The translations under genes and the position numbers were made by a program. Shown piece after piece: positions 49,433-58,645 of a stretch of 64,000 nucleotides of DNA. Location of the stretch: contig NZ_PQDH01000003.1 in the NCBI RefSeq assembly GCF_002964605.1, positions 186,001 through 250,000 on the forward strand. The letters run 5' to 3'. Source of the stretch: Vallitalea okinawensis. Lineage in GTDB: Bacteria; Bacillota; Clostridia; Lachnospirales; PQDH01. The notes under the pieces are model-generated. The model searched no databases. It was given only the letters and a program-made list of their open reading frames with translations, and had not been told where the DNA came from. Each line of letters starts with the position of its first letter. Within the stretch, counting starts at the first letter, position 1.

Positions 49433-49595
49433 TGTTAAAACCTCCGCTAAATATACTTTTCTTCAATACCGTTTTTATTTATCATAACGCAGCCTTCACA
49501 TTAAATGCTTTATACAACAATTAGATATATCGATTCCTTATCTCAAATCAATTAAATCCCAGCACTTCAAATGAATTAAATAACCAAACAAAGAA

Positions 49596-49627
49596 AAGGT
49601 TGAAAATGCTTACACATTCTCAACCTT
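49596..49627 (-). terminator. Intrinsic terminator/attenuator in the MutS2-like gene leader
   Basis: A 13-bp stem (49596-49608 with 49615-49627, one G-U on the minus strand) with a six-base loop is followed by TTTTCTTTG. It lies between the leader promoter and the gene. Confidence 0.85.
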
Positions 49628-49831
49628 TATTATCATATATATACATACCCGTCCCTACATCAAGTTACACACTAAAAAAGTGTATAGATTAATAAGGAAA
49701 TAAAACTCTAAACAGATATAGTGAATTTATATAATTAAATCAAAGGCATTTTGCGTTAAACATTGATAAACACAAGTCAATTATCTCAAATCAACGTGTG
49801 TACTAAAAAACGGCACAATTAATAAATCCTT

Positions 49832-49876
49832 CTATAGGATTATCTTACCATCTTTTAATTCAATTAATAGTTTCAT
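49832..49876 (-). CDS. Leader mini-ORF 2 (14 aa)
   Basis: ATG at 49876 overlaps the stop of mini-ORF 1 as TAATG, so it could be reached by translational coupling. It encodes MKLLIELKDGKIIL. Its stop lies in a small hairpin (49825-49841). No own ribosome binding site is obvious. Confidence 0.4.
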   Translation of the reverse strand: MKLLIELKDGKIIL

Positions 49877-49896
49877 TATCTAACAATGCTTAACAT
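49876..49896 (-). CDS. Leader mini-ORF 1 (6 aa)
   Basis: Encodes MLSIVR. AGAAGGAG lies at ideal six-base spacing before the ATG, about 35 nt after the expected transcription start. A strong site before such a short ORF is the hallmark of regulatory leader peptides. Confidence 0.55.
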   Translation of the reverse strand: MLSIVR

Positions 49897-50004
49897 AAAA
49901 AACTCCTTCTACTTCTTAATTAAATAATTCATTCATATTATATGCTTTTTTATAATTGCTGTCAACACCTATTGAAAGAAAATATTATAGTAAGCAACAA
50001 CAGA

Positions 50005-50691
50005 CTACTTAAATAAGTTAAAGGGATAAATGTCTTTGGTTTCAAGGTTGTATGTGATATCCTTTTTCGTTTTAGGATGCTTAAAAGTAAGCTCTCCAGC
50101 CCACAATGCTATCTGAGTCCATTTTTTTGCTTTTACAAAAGTCTTATTATATTTATTATCTCCCCACAAAGGTATCCCTGCATGTGCCATCTGAACTCGA
50201 ATCTGATGATGCCGTCCTGTAATAAGTTTTATTTCCAGTAAACTTAATATTCCTTCTTCAGTCGAGACACTCCCTAAACAATGGTAATTCAATAGAGCTT
50301 CTTTAGCACCTGATGTATCTTCTGAAACAACCTCCGACATATTGACTTTTCCAAGCTTCTTCAAATGATTGATCAGCATACCTTGTTTTTCTTGAGGCTT
50401 CCCACAAGCAACTGCGAAATAGGTCTTTTCCATTTTTTTATTCTGAACCTGTTGGGATAACTGAGAATTGGCAAACTTTGTTTTTGCATAAACCATAATT
50501 CCTCCTACAGGGCGATCAAGACGATGTATTAGTCCTACATAAGGTTTTTTCACTTGATAGGCTTGTTTTAAATATTCTTTAATTACTGTTAACAAATCCA
50601 TGTCACCAGTAGGATCGCTTTGTACAGGGACTTTGGGTGGTTTTTCAACTATAATAATATGTTGATCTTCGAATAATATATTAAGGGACAT
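50005..50691 (-). CDS. RluA-family pseudouridine synthase
   Basis: A 228-residue single-domain RluA-type enzyme that isomerises uridine in RNA. The catalytic Asp is in 'GLIHRLDRPVGGIMVYAKT' (about residues 55-73). There is no N-terminal S4 domain, so it resembles the shorter paralogues whose RNA target is unknown. The ATG at 50691 has AAAGGTGAG upstream; a GTG at 50700 is less well spaced. It is transcribed toward the MutS-like leader but appears to end before that promoter. Confidence 0.88.
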   Translation of the reverse strand: MSLNILFEDQHIIIVEKPPKVPVQSDPTGDMDLLTVIKEYLKQAYQVKKPYVGLIHRLDRPVGGIMVYAKTKFANSQLSQQVQNKKMEKTYFAVACGKPQEKQGMLINHLKKLGKVNMSEVVSEDTSGAKEALLNYHCLGSVSTEEGILSLLEIKLITGRHHQIRVQMAHAGIPLWGDNKYNKTFVKAKKWTQIALWAGELTFKHPKTKKDITYNLETKDIYPFNLFK

Positions 50692-50882
50692 TTCTCTCAC
50701 CTTTCATCTGCTTTAATCTTACTTTCAATTCATTCTAAGCTTTTAGAAAACTAATGTCAAGAAATACCTCCCTGATACCATTTACTACAATATACCATAT
50801 TATTCATTGTATTATTGCTTTTTTATAGTATAATGAATAAGTGAATTATTTTCACAGATATTTAAAGCGAAAGGAGATTTAT

Positions 50883-53800
50883 ATGCAAAAATCACTAAAG
50901 CATTTAGTAATTATTACCATGTTTGTTATTTTAACAGTTATCAATGTTAAAGCTGAAACGAGTTACTCACAAAATGCTAATTCCTTTTTTGAAGACGGTA
51001 GCTATTTCTTTTATGGTGCAGAAGATTCTGGTTTAATTAAAATTAATAAACATAACCATGAAAAGACTGTACTTTATAAACAATATATTAATAATATATA
51101 TGATGGCAATGAAGTTATTTACTTTGATATGGTAGGAAAGAAGGGTATTTACTCCATAACCAAAGAAGGTACTGACCTCAAGAAAGTTATTGATGTACAA
51201 ATACAAGATTTCATCTTTTTTGATGATTATTTTTACTACATAGCCGTCGAAGATTTAAAGATACATAAAGTAGATAAAAATGGTAAAGAACATGTAACAA
51301 GTAGTCTTAATTTTTATAATATCAATAGTCCATTTGATAGTTTAGTCGTTTATGGTAACGAACTCTATGTAAATAACCCGGATAATGCCATTTACAGTTT
51401 AAATCTTGAAACATTAGATGGCAAACAAATTATTCCTTTAAATGATTACTGCACTCATTTTTATGTTGATGATCAAAGAATATATTATACAACAGGTTAT
51501 TATGTCAATGAACTTTATACTTATGATCGCTTAACAGGCAAAACTACTTTAATTGAAGATAGTGTTAATAGTTATTTTGTTTTTGATAATAAAATTTACT
51601 ACAACACGGGGTCAGGGTTAAGTTCAGATCCTACTAAAACTTTTGTATATGATTTAGAGAATGATAAAAAGGATTTCTTTCCATTAAATTTAGAAGGTTA
51701 TTACTTTGATACATACAAAAATTATATTCAAGTAGGTGGTGAGGTTTATCAATATGTGGATGGGAATTTCAATTTTATCCTGAATGAGATTGATGAAGCT
51801 GAATTCAGTAAAGATCTTTATGTTGACATATTAAATAAAGCCTTTAAAAAATCTCTTAATCAACCCTACATTCAGAGAGAGAGCCTTTATAAGATTGACT
51901 TTGATGATCTCCAAAGAAATCTGAAGATAGTTGAAGCTTATGATAGTAAAAGCCATCTTGGTTACTATAACACAGAAGATACTTTCTACTATAGTGGTAA
52001 TCAATTCATCTCCACAGATAGTTATTGGTTTACTGACGATTGGATAATCTCTGAATACGGCTCCAATGATTTGGAGATATACACTTATTTAGGTACTTTT
52101 GATGATTATGCACCTGAAAATTATAGCCAGTGGCAGTCTGAACTATTAGATTCAATCCAAGTAGATTTTTATAATGTTTCAGAAAATGATAATTACTATA
52201 TATATGAACTCAATAAACATACTACTGAAGATGTTATTTATAGTGACAATTTCAATATTTATATGCCTGATGAAGGTATTATTGATTATGATAGCTACCT
52301 CCTCATTAATAAAAACACTGGTCTAGTTGATACAATACTCTGTAAAAGTGAATTTAAACCTACAAGTTATCAAGCTAGTAAAGACCCCGTTTATCGTCCT
52401 TATAACAATGTAGAACTAGAGATTGATTTTACATATAAAGATGAGCCTATACTAACAGCTACTGATACATTAAGAGATTATATTACTAATCTAGAATCGT
52501 TTATTAAGTTATCTAATCAAAAGAATGGAAATATAGTGAACCTACCAGAAACCTTAGAAAAATATATTGAAGAAAGGAATCTTTATGAGATTTATTATTC
52601 AGCTTTTCTTAATGGTTATGATGGTACAGCAAACGAAGAACTTTACAATAACTTTTTAGTTTATTGCAAATATAATCCTGATGATCTTGAAGCTCTATAC
52701 ACTTTATTACAATATGAACTTAATCACAAAGATACCTATAGTTCTTTTGCTTATGGCGCTTTGATGGGAGATTGGTATTATCGTTCGGAAGCTTATAACT
52801 TACTCTACGCAGACTTTGTTTGGAAAGGTGATTTTGAAGCTTCTGATGTACTGCTTGAAAATTGGTTAGTAGATTATCCTTGTGATTCAAGAGCAATTGA
52901 AGCTATGATTGATACCTATATTTACTATGAGCAATACGAGGAAGCTATTACCTATGGAAATGATTATTGGTACTTTCTAAGTGATACTGCTCATTGGTAC
53001 CTTGCTAGAGCTAGTATGGCAACATACGACATGATTAATGCTGCTGAGCATTATGAATACGCTTGGAACATTGATAATCTTGATTATTTATATGATTATA
53101 TGTCCTTCTCATATTATCAGATGAATTATGAAAAGTCACTAGAATGCGCTAATGCTATCTTAGCTATTTATCCTGATGATTTTACTGCTCAGTACTTTAA
53201 AGATGATATTGAATCCAATGATTTACTACTAGATGGAGCAGCATTAGTTAATTTATTTAAAAACAACTATTTATTATATGAATCAAATAGCGAATTGAAT
53301 GCTTTAGAAGAAGAACTCAAGAAAAAAGAAACTTTATTACCTGAAGAAATTCAAAAGTATTTTGACACAGTAATAAAGGAAGATGACCACTTTTCTTATC
53401 TATTTGGGATAGAAGAAGATGCAAACATACCTGAAAGCAAAGTCACAACAAAAACAGGTGATCAAGCTTTATATATTGGCCTTGATCAATTTGGCTTGAA
53501 TGCCAGTGATCAAGTCATTGAAGCATTAGAAAAAGTAGATAATCCCAAAGTTACTACCTTAATCCTTGACTTCAGAAATAACCCGGGTGGTAGTACTTAT
53601 GAAGCTGATCGTATTCTAGATATATTGCTACCTGACGTAATTCCGGCTACACAAATCACCAGAGATGGTTCCACAGATTCGATGTATTCTGACGAATTTG
53701 CACTCTCATTTAAAGACATTTATGTATTAATTAACAACAAGAGTGCTAGTGCCTCAGAATTAGTTACATTAAGTTTATCCGAATACTTGGATAATGTCAC

Positions 53801-54011
53801 TGTAGTTGGTCAACAATCTTATGGCAAAGGAATCGGTCAAACAACATATACTAATTTAGAATATGGCTACGAATTGTGGTTGGTCAACTTTTGGTGGAAC
53901 GTAAGACAAAAAAACATTAATGAAGTAGGTATTACACCGGATATTATCGTGGAAGGGGATACCCTTGAGGATTACTTAAAAGCTCTTCCAGTGAAAGCAA
54001 CATTGCAATAG
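50883..54011 (+). CDS. Secreted protein with DUF5050/propeller-like, TPR and S41 peptidase regions
   Basis: A 1042-residue protein with a signal peptide (about residues 1-25). Residues ~30-310 hold repeats of 'D..IYY......LY.YD..TGK' type, as in DUF5050 or propeller-like domains. A middle region of unclear fold follows, and TPR-like helices lie at about 680-775. The C-terminal ~200 residues are a C-terminal-processing protease (S41) domain with 'LILDFRNNPGGS', 'NKSASASE' (about 952-959) and 'SYGKGIGQ' (about 980-987), which keep the Ser/Lys pair. No PDZ domain is evident. It should act outside the membrane. I chose the ATG at 50883 (AAAGGAG upstream). This fusion is unusual. Confidence 0.82.
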   Translation: MQKSLKHLVIITMFVILTVINVKAETSYSQNANSFFEDGSYFFYGAEDSGLIKINKHNHEKTVLYKQYINNIYDGNEVIYFDMVGKKGIYSITKEGTDLKKVIDVQIQDFIFFDDYFYYIAVEDLKIHKVDKNGKEHVTSSLNFYNINSPFDSLVVYGNELYVNNPDNAIYSLNLETLDGKQIIPLNDYCTHFYVDDQRIYYTTGYYVNELYTYDRLTGKTTLIEDSVNSYFVFDNKIYYNTGSGLSSDPTKTFVYDLENDKKDFFPLNLEGYYFDTYKNYIQVGGEVYQYVDGNFNFILNEIDEAEFSKDLYVDILNKAFKKSLNQPYIQRESLYKIDFDDLQRNLKIVEAYDSKSHLGYYNTEDTFYYSGNQFISTDSYWFTDDWIISEYGSNDLEIYTYLGTFDDYAPENYSQWQSELLDSIQVDFYNVSENDNYYIYELNKHTTEDVIYSDNFNIYMPDEGIIDYDSYLLINKNTGLVDTILCKSEFKPTSYQASKDPVYRPYNNVELEIDFTYKDEPILTATDTLRDYITNLESFIKLSNQKNGNIVNLPETLEKYIEERNLYEIYYSAFLNGYDGTANEELYNNFLVYCKYNPDDLEALYTLLQYELNHKDTYSSFAYGALMGDWYYRSEAYNLLYADFVWKGDFEASDVLLENWLVDYPCDSRAIEAMIDTYIYYEQYEEAITYGNDYWYFLSDTAHWYLARASMATYDMINAAEHYEYAWNIDNLDYLYDYMSFSYYQMNYEKSLECANAILAIYPDDFTAQYFKDDIESNDLLLDGAALVNLFKNNYLLYESNSELNALEEELKKKETLLPEEIQKYFDTVIKEDDHFSYLFGIEEDANIPESKVTTKTGDQALYIGLDQFGLNASDQVIEALEKVDNPKVTTLILDFRNNPGGSTYEADRILDILLPDVIPATQITRDGSTDSMYSDEFALSFKDIYVLINNKSASASELVTLSLSEYLDNVTVVGQQSYGKGIGQTTYTNLEYGYELWLVNFWWNVRQKNINEVGITPDIIVEGDTLEDYLKALPVKATLQ

Positions 54012-54040
54012 CGTTATTTAAGGTATAACAGTTATTAAAA

Positions 54041-54076
54041 AAAGGAGGTTGATCTATTTATATCAACCTCCTTTTA
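54041..54076. terminator. Convergent intrinsic terminator
   Basis: A perfect 13-bp stem (54041-54053 with 54062-54074) closes an eight-base loop, with A and T runs on both sides. It serves the S41 gene (plus) and the SLH gene (minus). Confidence 0.9.
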
Positions 54077-54117
54077 ATACTAATATATTAACCTCAAAAT
54101 CCTATTATTTTATAGCT

Positions 54118-55524
54118 TTATTCTTCTATATTTATCTCAACAGCATTTTCTATTATTTCTTGAGGTACAACAATTTCATCAATATCATTCATACGAATAT
54201 CACTAATTTTTATGAGAAATTCTTGAATTTCTACTTCTTCGCTTGAACTTGTTAATTCTTTAAAAATAGCATTTATATAATCTGCTAAATCTGCTTCTAA
54301 ACTTATAAGTGCACCTGTTTCTGCATCATATTTGTAAGTTAACTCTACAGCATTCAGTAACATTAAATGACTACTGTCCAAACCAACTTCTAGTAGCATA
54401 TCACCTACTAATGTATCCATAAGCTCAATGCCTTCTTCATCCATATTGATAGTCATCTCAATGGTATAAACATTTCTACCATCAATAACTTCTTTATTAA
54501 CTAATCTGTAATGCGCAAATGACTCTGCATCTGTAATTGTTTCCATATCTATCATTGAATTTATATCCATGACTTCATATGGTGTTCTATATTTTTCGTA
54601 GACAATTTGACCTGTTGTAGTATCTTCATATGCAACATAATTAACTAATTCATTGCCGTCCTGTAACATGTACATATCAGCATCAAGAGGTATGATAACT
54701 TCTTGTCCCAGCATAGCAATTGCTACATCCCCCTTGATAATATTTTTCATTGCTAATGGTTCTAAAATATACTCTGAATCAAAATTCATTAGCATTTCCA
54801 TGTAAAAAGGTGTCCCCTGATCTACCATGTTTAAACTAAAATATGTTTCAGTAGTAAAACTAAGACTTTCTGCATTCTCATATTGAGTTTCAGCATTATT
54901 TAATAGATTACTTAAATCTTCTGTAAAATAGAAACTTCTAAGATTTAATGTTAAGGATTGTTCATGCGTCGCTAAACCTTTTGGATCAAAAGTATTGTTA
55001 CCAACACCTTTTACAAGGCCATTAGCTTTTGCAATTTTAATACTCTCTTCAGACCAGAATGAAAAACTATCTTCATCGCTAAAGGTTGATTTTAAATCTT
55101 CATTAATTAATTCACGACCTAATTCAAGTTCTAACATCTTCATCGCGTTGATGTACATAACGACTATTTGTTCTCTTGTTACATTGGAGTCTGGCGCAAA
55201 TAAGCCTCCACCTATTCCTTTAACTATACCCGCTTGGTAAGCCTTTTCAATATACTCATCATCAGTATCTGTAAAAGGGTTAGTTTGAGGTACTTCTAAT
55301 TCTCTACCCAAAACTTTTTCTGATAAGACAACAACCAAAGTAGCAAATTCCTCTCTACTTGTGGCATCTCTAAAACCTTGACTGGTGGCTTCTGTTGCAA
55401 GACCTAATTCTTTTACCTTATTTACGTTATCTTTCGCCCAATTTGATGGTTCATCATTATTCCCAGCTACAGCTGTTGATGTTAGCATTAAGAATACTAA
55501 CAAAAGCATTAAAAGTTTTTTCAT
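54118..55524 (-). CDS. SLH-domain surface protein with LolA/DUF6612-like C-terminus
   Basis: A 468-residue exported protein with a cleavable signal peptide (about 1-20, ending AVA-G). Three S-layer homology repeats follow (about residues 26-75, 80-140 and 145-200), with typical 'GIVKGIGGGLFAPDSNVTREQ' motifs. They anchor the protein to cell-wall polymers. The C-terminal ~260 residues, rich in 'YKYDAETGALISLEADL'-like strands, resemble LolA/DUF6612 beta-domains; ligand unknown. It stands alone and converges on the S41 gene. The ATG follows GGAAGGAG. Confidence 0.87.
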   Translation of the reverse strand: MKKLLMLLLVFLMLTSTAVAGNNDEPSNWAKDNVNKVKELGLATEATSQGFRDATSREEFATLVVVLSEKVLGRELEVPQTNPFTDTDDEYIEKAYQAGIVKGIGGGLFAPDSNVTREQIVVMYINAMKMLELELGRELINEDLKSTFSDEDSFSFWSEESIKIAKANGLVKGVGNNTFDPKGLATHEQSLTLNLRSFYFTEDLSNLLNNAETQYENAESLSFTTETYFSLNMVDQGTPFYMEMLMNFDSEYILEPLAMKNIIKGDVAIAMLGQEVIIPLDADMYMLQDGNELVNYVAYEDTTTGQIVYEKYRTPYEVMDINSMIDMETITDAESFAHYRLVNKEVIDGRNVYTIEMTINMDEEGIELMDTLVGDMLLEVGLDSSHLMLLNAVELTYKYDAETGALISLEADLADYINAIFKELTSSSEEVEIQEFLIKISDIRMNDIDEIVVPQEIIENAVEINIEE

Positions 55525-55649
55525 CTTTGATGTCTCCTTCCATAGATGTCACCTATGATTATAACATGATAATAAAGTATTTTAATCCGCTAAAATTATC
55601 CATATTTTATAGTCATCATAGAGTACAGCGCAAGAGCTCTCCATTATAA

Positions 55650-55690
55650 AAAGAGGTAGTTCAACAACATGAACTACCTCTTTATACTAA
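55650..55690 (-). terminator. Intrinsic terminator of deoB-PNP
   Basis: A perfect 14-bp stem (55650-55663 with 55670-55683) with an ACAACA loop lies about 17 bp after the PNP stop. Confidence 0.88.
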
Positions 55691-55706
55691 ACTATAATTT
55701 TTTTGT

Positions 55707-56525
55707 CTATAATACTTCTCTGATTACCGCTCTAACTAAAGAAACAAAATCTTGTTTAACTCTTGTAGCCGTTTCAGTAACTTCTTCATGTGATAATGGC
55801 TGATCTAAAATACCTGCCGCCATATTGGTTAAGCAAGATATACCTAACACCTTAATACCGCTGTGAACAGCAACGATTACTTCTGGAACAGTAGACATAC
55901 CAACAGCATCTGCGCCTAATGTTCTAAACATTCTTATCTCTGCAGGTGTTTCATAAGAGGGTCCAGAATAACCACAATAAACACCCTCTACTACTTCAAT
56001 CCCATTAGTGGAAGCAACAGTTTTAACTTTTTCTCTTAAGTCTTTGCTATAAGCATCAGACATATCAGGGAATCGAACACCAAACTCTTTAAGATTATGA
56101 CCCATAAGAGGATTGGTACCCATGAAATTTAAATGATCACTGATTAACATTAAGTTGCCGGGTTTAAAGTTTCTATTAACAGCGCCCGCTGCATTAGTAA
56201 CAAGTAATTTTTCTACTCCTAATAGTTTCATAACACGTACAGCAAATGTCACTTCATTCATATGATAGCCTTCATAGAAATGAAATCTTCCTTGCATAGC
56301 AATAACTTGTTTCCCCTCGAATTCTCCAATTACAAAACGTCCTGCGTGACCTTCAACAGTGGAAACTGGAAAATGTGGAATATTGCTGTAATCTATTAGT
56401 GTTGCATTATCAATTTCGTCAGCTAAGTCACCTAAACCTGAACCTAAGATCATACCAATCCCAGGCTCATCATTGATTAGCTCTTTCATGTATTTAACTG
56501 CATCTTCTATCTTATGTTGTAACAT
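55707..56525 (-). CDS. Purine nucleoside phosphorylase
   Basis: A 272-residue trimeric-type PNP (inosine/guanosine phosphorylase). Family segments: 'GMILGSGLGDLADEI' with the phosphate-binding Gly/Ser, 'FHFYEGYHMNEVTFAVRVM', and 'EVTNAAGAVNRNF'-like 'LLVTNAAGAVNRNF'. The base-binding Glu and Asn are in 'GPSYETPAEIRM' and 'SCLTNMAAG'. It splits purine (deoxy)nucleosides to base and (deoxy)ribose-1-phosphate, which DeoB upstream converts to the 5-phosphate. I chose the ATG at 56525 (AGAGGTG upstream) over one at 56561. Confidence 0.94.
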   Translation of the reverse strand: MLQHKIEDAVKYMKELINDEPGIGMILGSGLGDLADEIDNATLIDYSNIPHFPVSTVEGHAGRFVIGEFEGKQVIAMQGRFHFYEGYHMNEVTFAVRVMKLLGVEKLLVTNAAGAVNRNFKPGNLMLISDHLNFMGTNPLMGHNLKEFGVRFPDMSDAYSKDLREKVKTVASTNGIEVVEGVYCGYSGPSYETPAEIRMFRTLGADAVGMSTVPEVIVAVHSGIKVLGISCLTNMAAGILDQPLSHEEVTETATRVKQDFVSLVRAVIREVL

Positions 56526-56575
56526 ATTTACACCTCTAAGTTGTATATTATCATACTTCATTATAAGATATATCT

Positions 56576-57748
56576 CTACTTAATATCTTCTAAGAAACTT
56601 TCTCCAATAGCTATTTTCTCCACATCAAAGATTTCAGCAATTGTTTGACCGATATCTGCAAAAGTCTTACGAGTACCTAAGTTAATACCTTCTTTGATTG
56701 ATTTACCATAAATCAAAAGAGGAACATACTCTCTTGAGTGATCTGTACTTGGAGTTGTAGGATCACAACCGTGGTCAGCGTTGATGAAAAGAATATCATT
56801 CTCAGTCATTTGATCAGTAATCTCTTTAAGTCGTGTATCAAATGCTTCAAGACCCTTTGCATATTCAACATAGTTATTTCTATGACCCCATTTAGAATCG
56901 AAATCAACAAGGTTTGTGAAGATTAAACCTTTCTCTTGTTTCTTCATATATTCTAGAGTTTGATCTACACCATCCATATTATCTTTTGTATGAATAGCGT
57001 CTGTAATACCTTTGTTAGCAAAAATATCTTCAATTTTACCAACACCTGTTACTTGATGACCAGCCGCTTTCATGTAATCTAAAACTGTATCAATTGGTGG
57101 CTGAAGTGAGAAATCTCTTCTGTTAGCCGTTCTTTGCCAGTTGCCTTCTTCACCAATAAAAGGACGGGCAATGACTCTTGCTACAGCATGCTCATCATTT
57201 AACATTTCTCTTGCTATTTCACATATTCTATAAAGCTCATCAATTGGAACAACATCTTCATGAGCAGCAATTTGAAATACACTGTCCGCAGATGTGTATA
57301 CGATAAGATTTCCAGTACTAACATGTTCAGTACCTAGTTCATCTAAAATCGCTGTACCGGAAGCAGGTTTATTACCTAACACTTTTCTATTTGTTTTCGC
57401 TTCAAACTCTTCTATAATATCTGCTGGAAAGCCATTTGGATAAGATGGGAACGGTTCCGTAGAATGGATACCAACCATTTCCCAATGACCTGTTGTTGTG
57501 TCTTTTCCATTTGAAATTTCACCCAAACGCGCGAAACACCCTTTTGGTGCATCTGTACGATCTAAGTTTTTCATACCATCAATATTACCTAATCCTAAAT
57601 GAATCATATTTGGAATATTTAATCCACCAACTGCTTTTGCAGTATTTCCTATAGTATTGCTGCCCATATCGCCAAATTGGTCAGCATCTGGTAATTCGCC
57701 CATACCAACACTATCTAAAATGACCCATATTACTCTATTGATCATCAT
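56576..57748 (-). CDS. deoB: Phosphopentomutase
   Basis: A 390-residue metal-dependent mutase of the alkaline phosphatase superfamily. It converts (deoxy)ribose 1-phosphate to 5-phosphate. The N-terminal 'VILDSVGMGELPDA' provides the metal-binding Asp, 'DTTTGHWEMVG' the catalytic Thr, and 'NADHGCDPTTPSTDHSREY' the second metal site. It precedes the PNP gene, with which it forms a nucleoside-salvage pair. I chose the ATG at 57748; it has AAAGGAG at six bases, while the in-frame ATG at 57754 abuts the site. Confidence 0.95.
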   Translation of the reverse strand: MMINRVIWVILDSVGMGELPDADQFGDMGSNTIGNTAKAVGGLNIPNMIHLGLGNIDGMKNLDRTDAPKGCFARLGEISNGKDTTTGHWEMVGIHSTEPFPSYPNGFPADIIEEFEAKTNRKVLGNKPASGTAILDELGTEHVSTGNLIVYTSADSVFQIAAHEDVVPIDELYRICEIAREMLNDEHAVARVIARPFIGEEGNWQRTANRRDFSLQPPIDTVLDYMKAAGHQVTGVGKIEDIFANKGITDAIHTKDNMDGVDQTLEYMKKQEKGLIFTNLVDFDSKWGHRNNYVEYAKGLEAFDTRLKEITDQMTENDILFINADHGCDPTTPSTDHSREYVPLLIYGKSIKEGINLGTRKTFADIGQTIAEIFDVEKIAIGESFLEDIK

Positions 57749-57796
57749 TAACATCTCCTTTCAATTTCTAATAAATTAGTTAGATATCTCTTAATG

Positions 57797-57961
57797 CATA
57801 GGTTTATTGTATGTCAGTTTAAAAATTCTTATTATAACTATTTTGTAATTGCATAGGTTTTACAATTATAATTATAGTTAAATTGTTCTAATTGCACAAT
57901 AGTTTTTTGTAAAATATTTTTTTAATTTTTTATTGACAAAAATAACCTATGGTCGTATAAT
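57797..57961 (+). promoter_or_regulatory. Rubrerythrin promoter with repeated CATAGGTT octamers
   Basis: TTGACA (57933-57938), a 17-bp spacer and TATAAT (57956-57961) make a consensus promoter. CATAGGTT occurs at 57797-57804 and 57852-57859, and inverted (AACCTATG) at 57944-57951 inside the promoter spacer. A regulator may bind them. A further dyad, ACAATT...AATTGT, covers 57862-57886. Confidence 0.75.
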
Positions 57962-58037
57962 ATACTTGTATCTAATATTTATTATTTGTTAATAATGATT
58001 CAATTTGAATCACTGATATTTTGAGGAGGAAATTAAA

Positions 58038-58586
58038 ATGAAAAAATTTATATGTACAATCTGCGGCTATGTTCATGAGGGTGAAACAGCTCCAGAGAAA
58101 TGTCCACAATGTAATGCTCCAGCTTCAAAATTTGTTGAGCAACAATCTAATGAAGGATTAGCTTGGGCTGACGAACATCGTATCGGCGTTGCTAAAGATG
58201 TAGACCCTGAAGTTGTTGAAGGTTTAAAACAAAACTTCATGGGTGAATGTACTGAGGTTGGTATGTACTTAGCAATGAGCCGACAAGCTGATCGTGAAGG
58301 TTACCCTGAAGTTGCTGAAGCATATAAGCGTATTGCTTTTGAAGAAGCAGAACATGCTGCTAAGTTTGCTGAATTATTAGGTGAAGTAGTTGCAGCCGAT
58401 ACACAAAAGAACTTACAAATGCGCGTGGATGCTGAGCATGGTGCTTGCCAAGGTAAATTAGACTTAGCTAAAAAAGCTAAGCAACTAGGTTACGATGCTA
58501 TTCATGACACAGTTCATGAAATGTGTAAAGATGAAGCTCGCCATGGTGCAGCATTCCAAGGTTTATTAAAGAGATTTTTTGGATAA
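58038..58586 (+). CDS. Reverse rubrerythrin
   Basis: A 182-residue protein with the clostridial 'reverse' layout. The rubredoxin domain comes first (CTICGY...CPQC, residues 6-24), giving four Cys ligands for iron. The di-iron four-helix rubrerythrin domain (about residues 45-182) has '[12 protein letters not shown]', '[15 protein letters not shown]' and '[14 protein letters not shown]', which carry the Glu/His ligands. It reduces hydrogen peroxide and oxygen with NADH-derived electrons in anaerobes. It is monocistronic behind a strong promoter, with a terminator after it. Confidence 0.95.
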   Translation: MKKFICTICGYVHEGETAPEKCPQCNAPASKFVEQQSNEGLAWADEHRIGVAKDVDPEVVEGLKQNFMGECTEVGMYLAMSRQADREGYPEVAEAYKRIAFEEAEHAAKFAELLGEVVAADTQKNLQMRVDAEHGACQGKLDLAKKAKQLGYDAIHDTVHEMCKDEARHGAAFQGLLKRFFG

Positions 58587-58612
58587 ATAATAATTCCAAT
58601 CCTTATATAACT

Positions 58613-58645
58613 AAGTAACCCCTATTCTCATGAATAAGGGGTTAT
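58613..58645. terminator. Convergent terminator after rubrerythrin
   Basis: GTAACCCCTATTC and GAATAAGGGGTTA form a 12-bp stem with one bulge and a TCAT loop, followed by TTTT. It overlaps the end of the convergent DUF1848 gene. Confidence 0.8.

Larger units (their letters stand above)
49432..49965 (-). promoter_or_regulatory. Long leader of the MutS2-like gene with promoter, uORFs and attenuator
   Basis: A 530-bp gap. Leftward it holds a consensus promoter (TTGACA 49960-49965, 17 bp, TATAAT 49937-49942), then two overlapping mini-ORFs (49876-49896 and 49832-49876). Two TTTTTTAGT U-tracts at about 49671-49680 and 49801-49809 follow, and then a strong terminator (49596-49627), 164 bp before the gene. 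The 14-bp string TTGATTTGAGATAA occurs twice (complement 49781-49794 and 49538-49551). The layout resembles ribosome-mediated attenuators of antibiotic-inducible genes. A stand-alone ~340-nt RNA is the alternative. Confidence 0.7.

Noticed and set aside
57862-57886. Possible PerR box upstream of rubrerythrin
   Set aside because: Only about 11 of 15 positions fit the consensus in a very AT-rich region; not enough to claim PerR.
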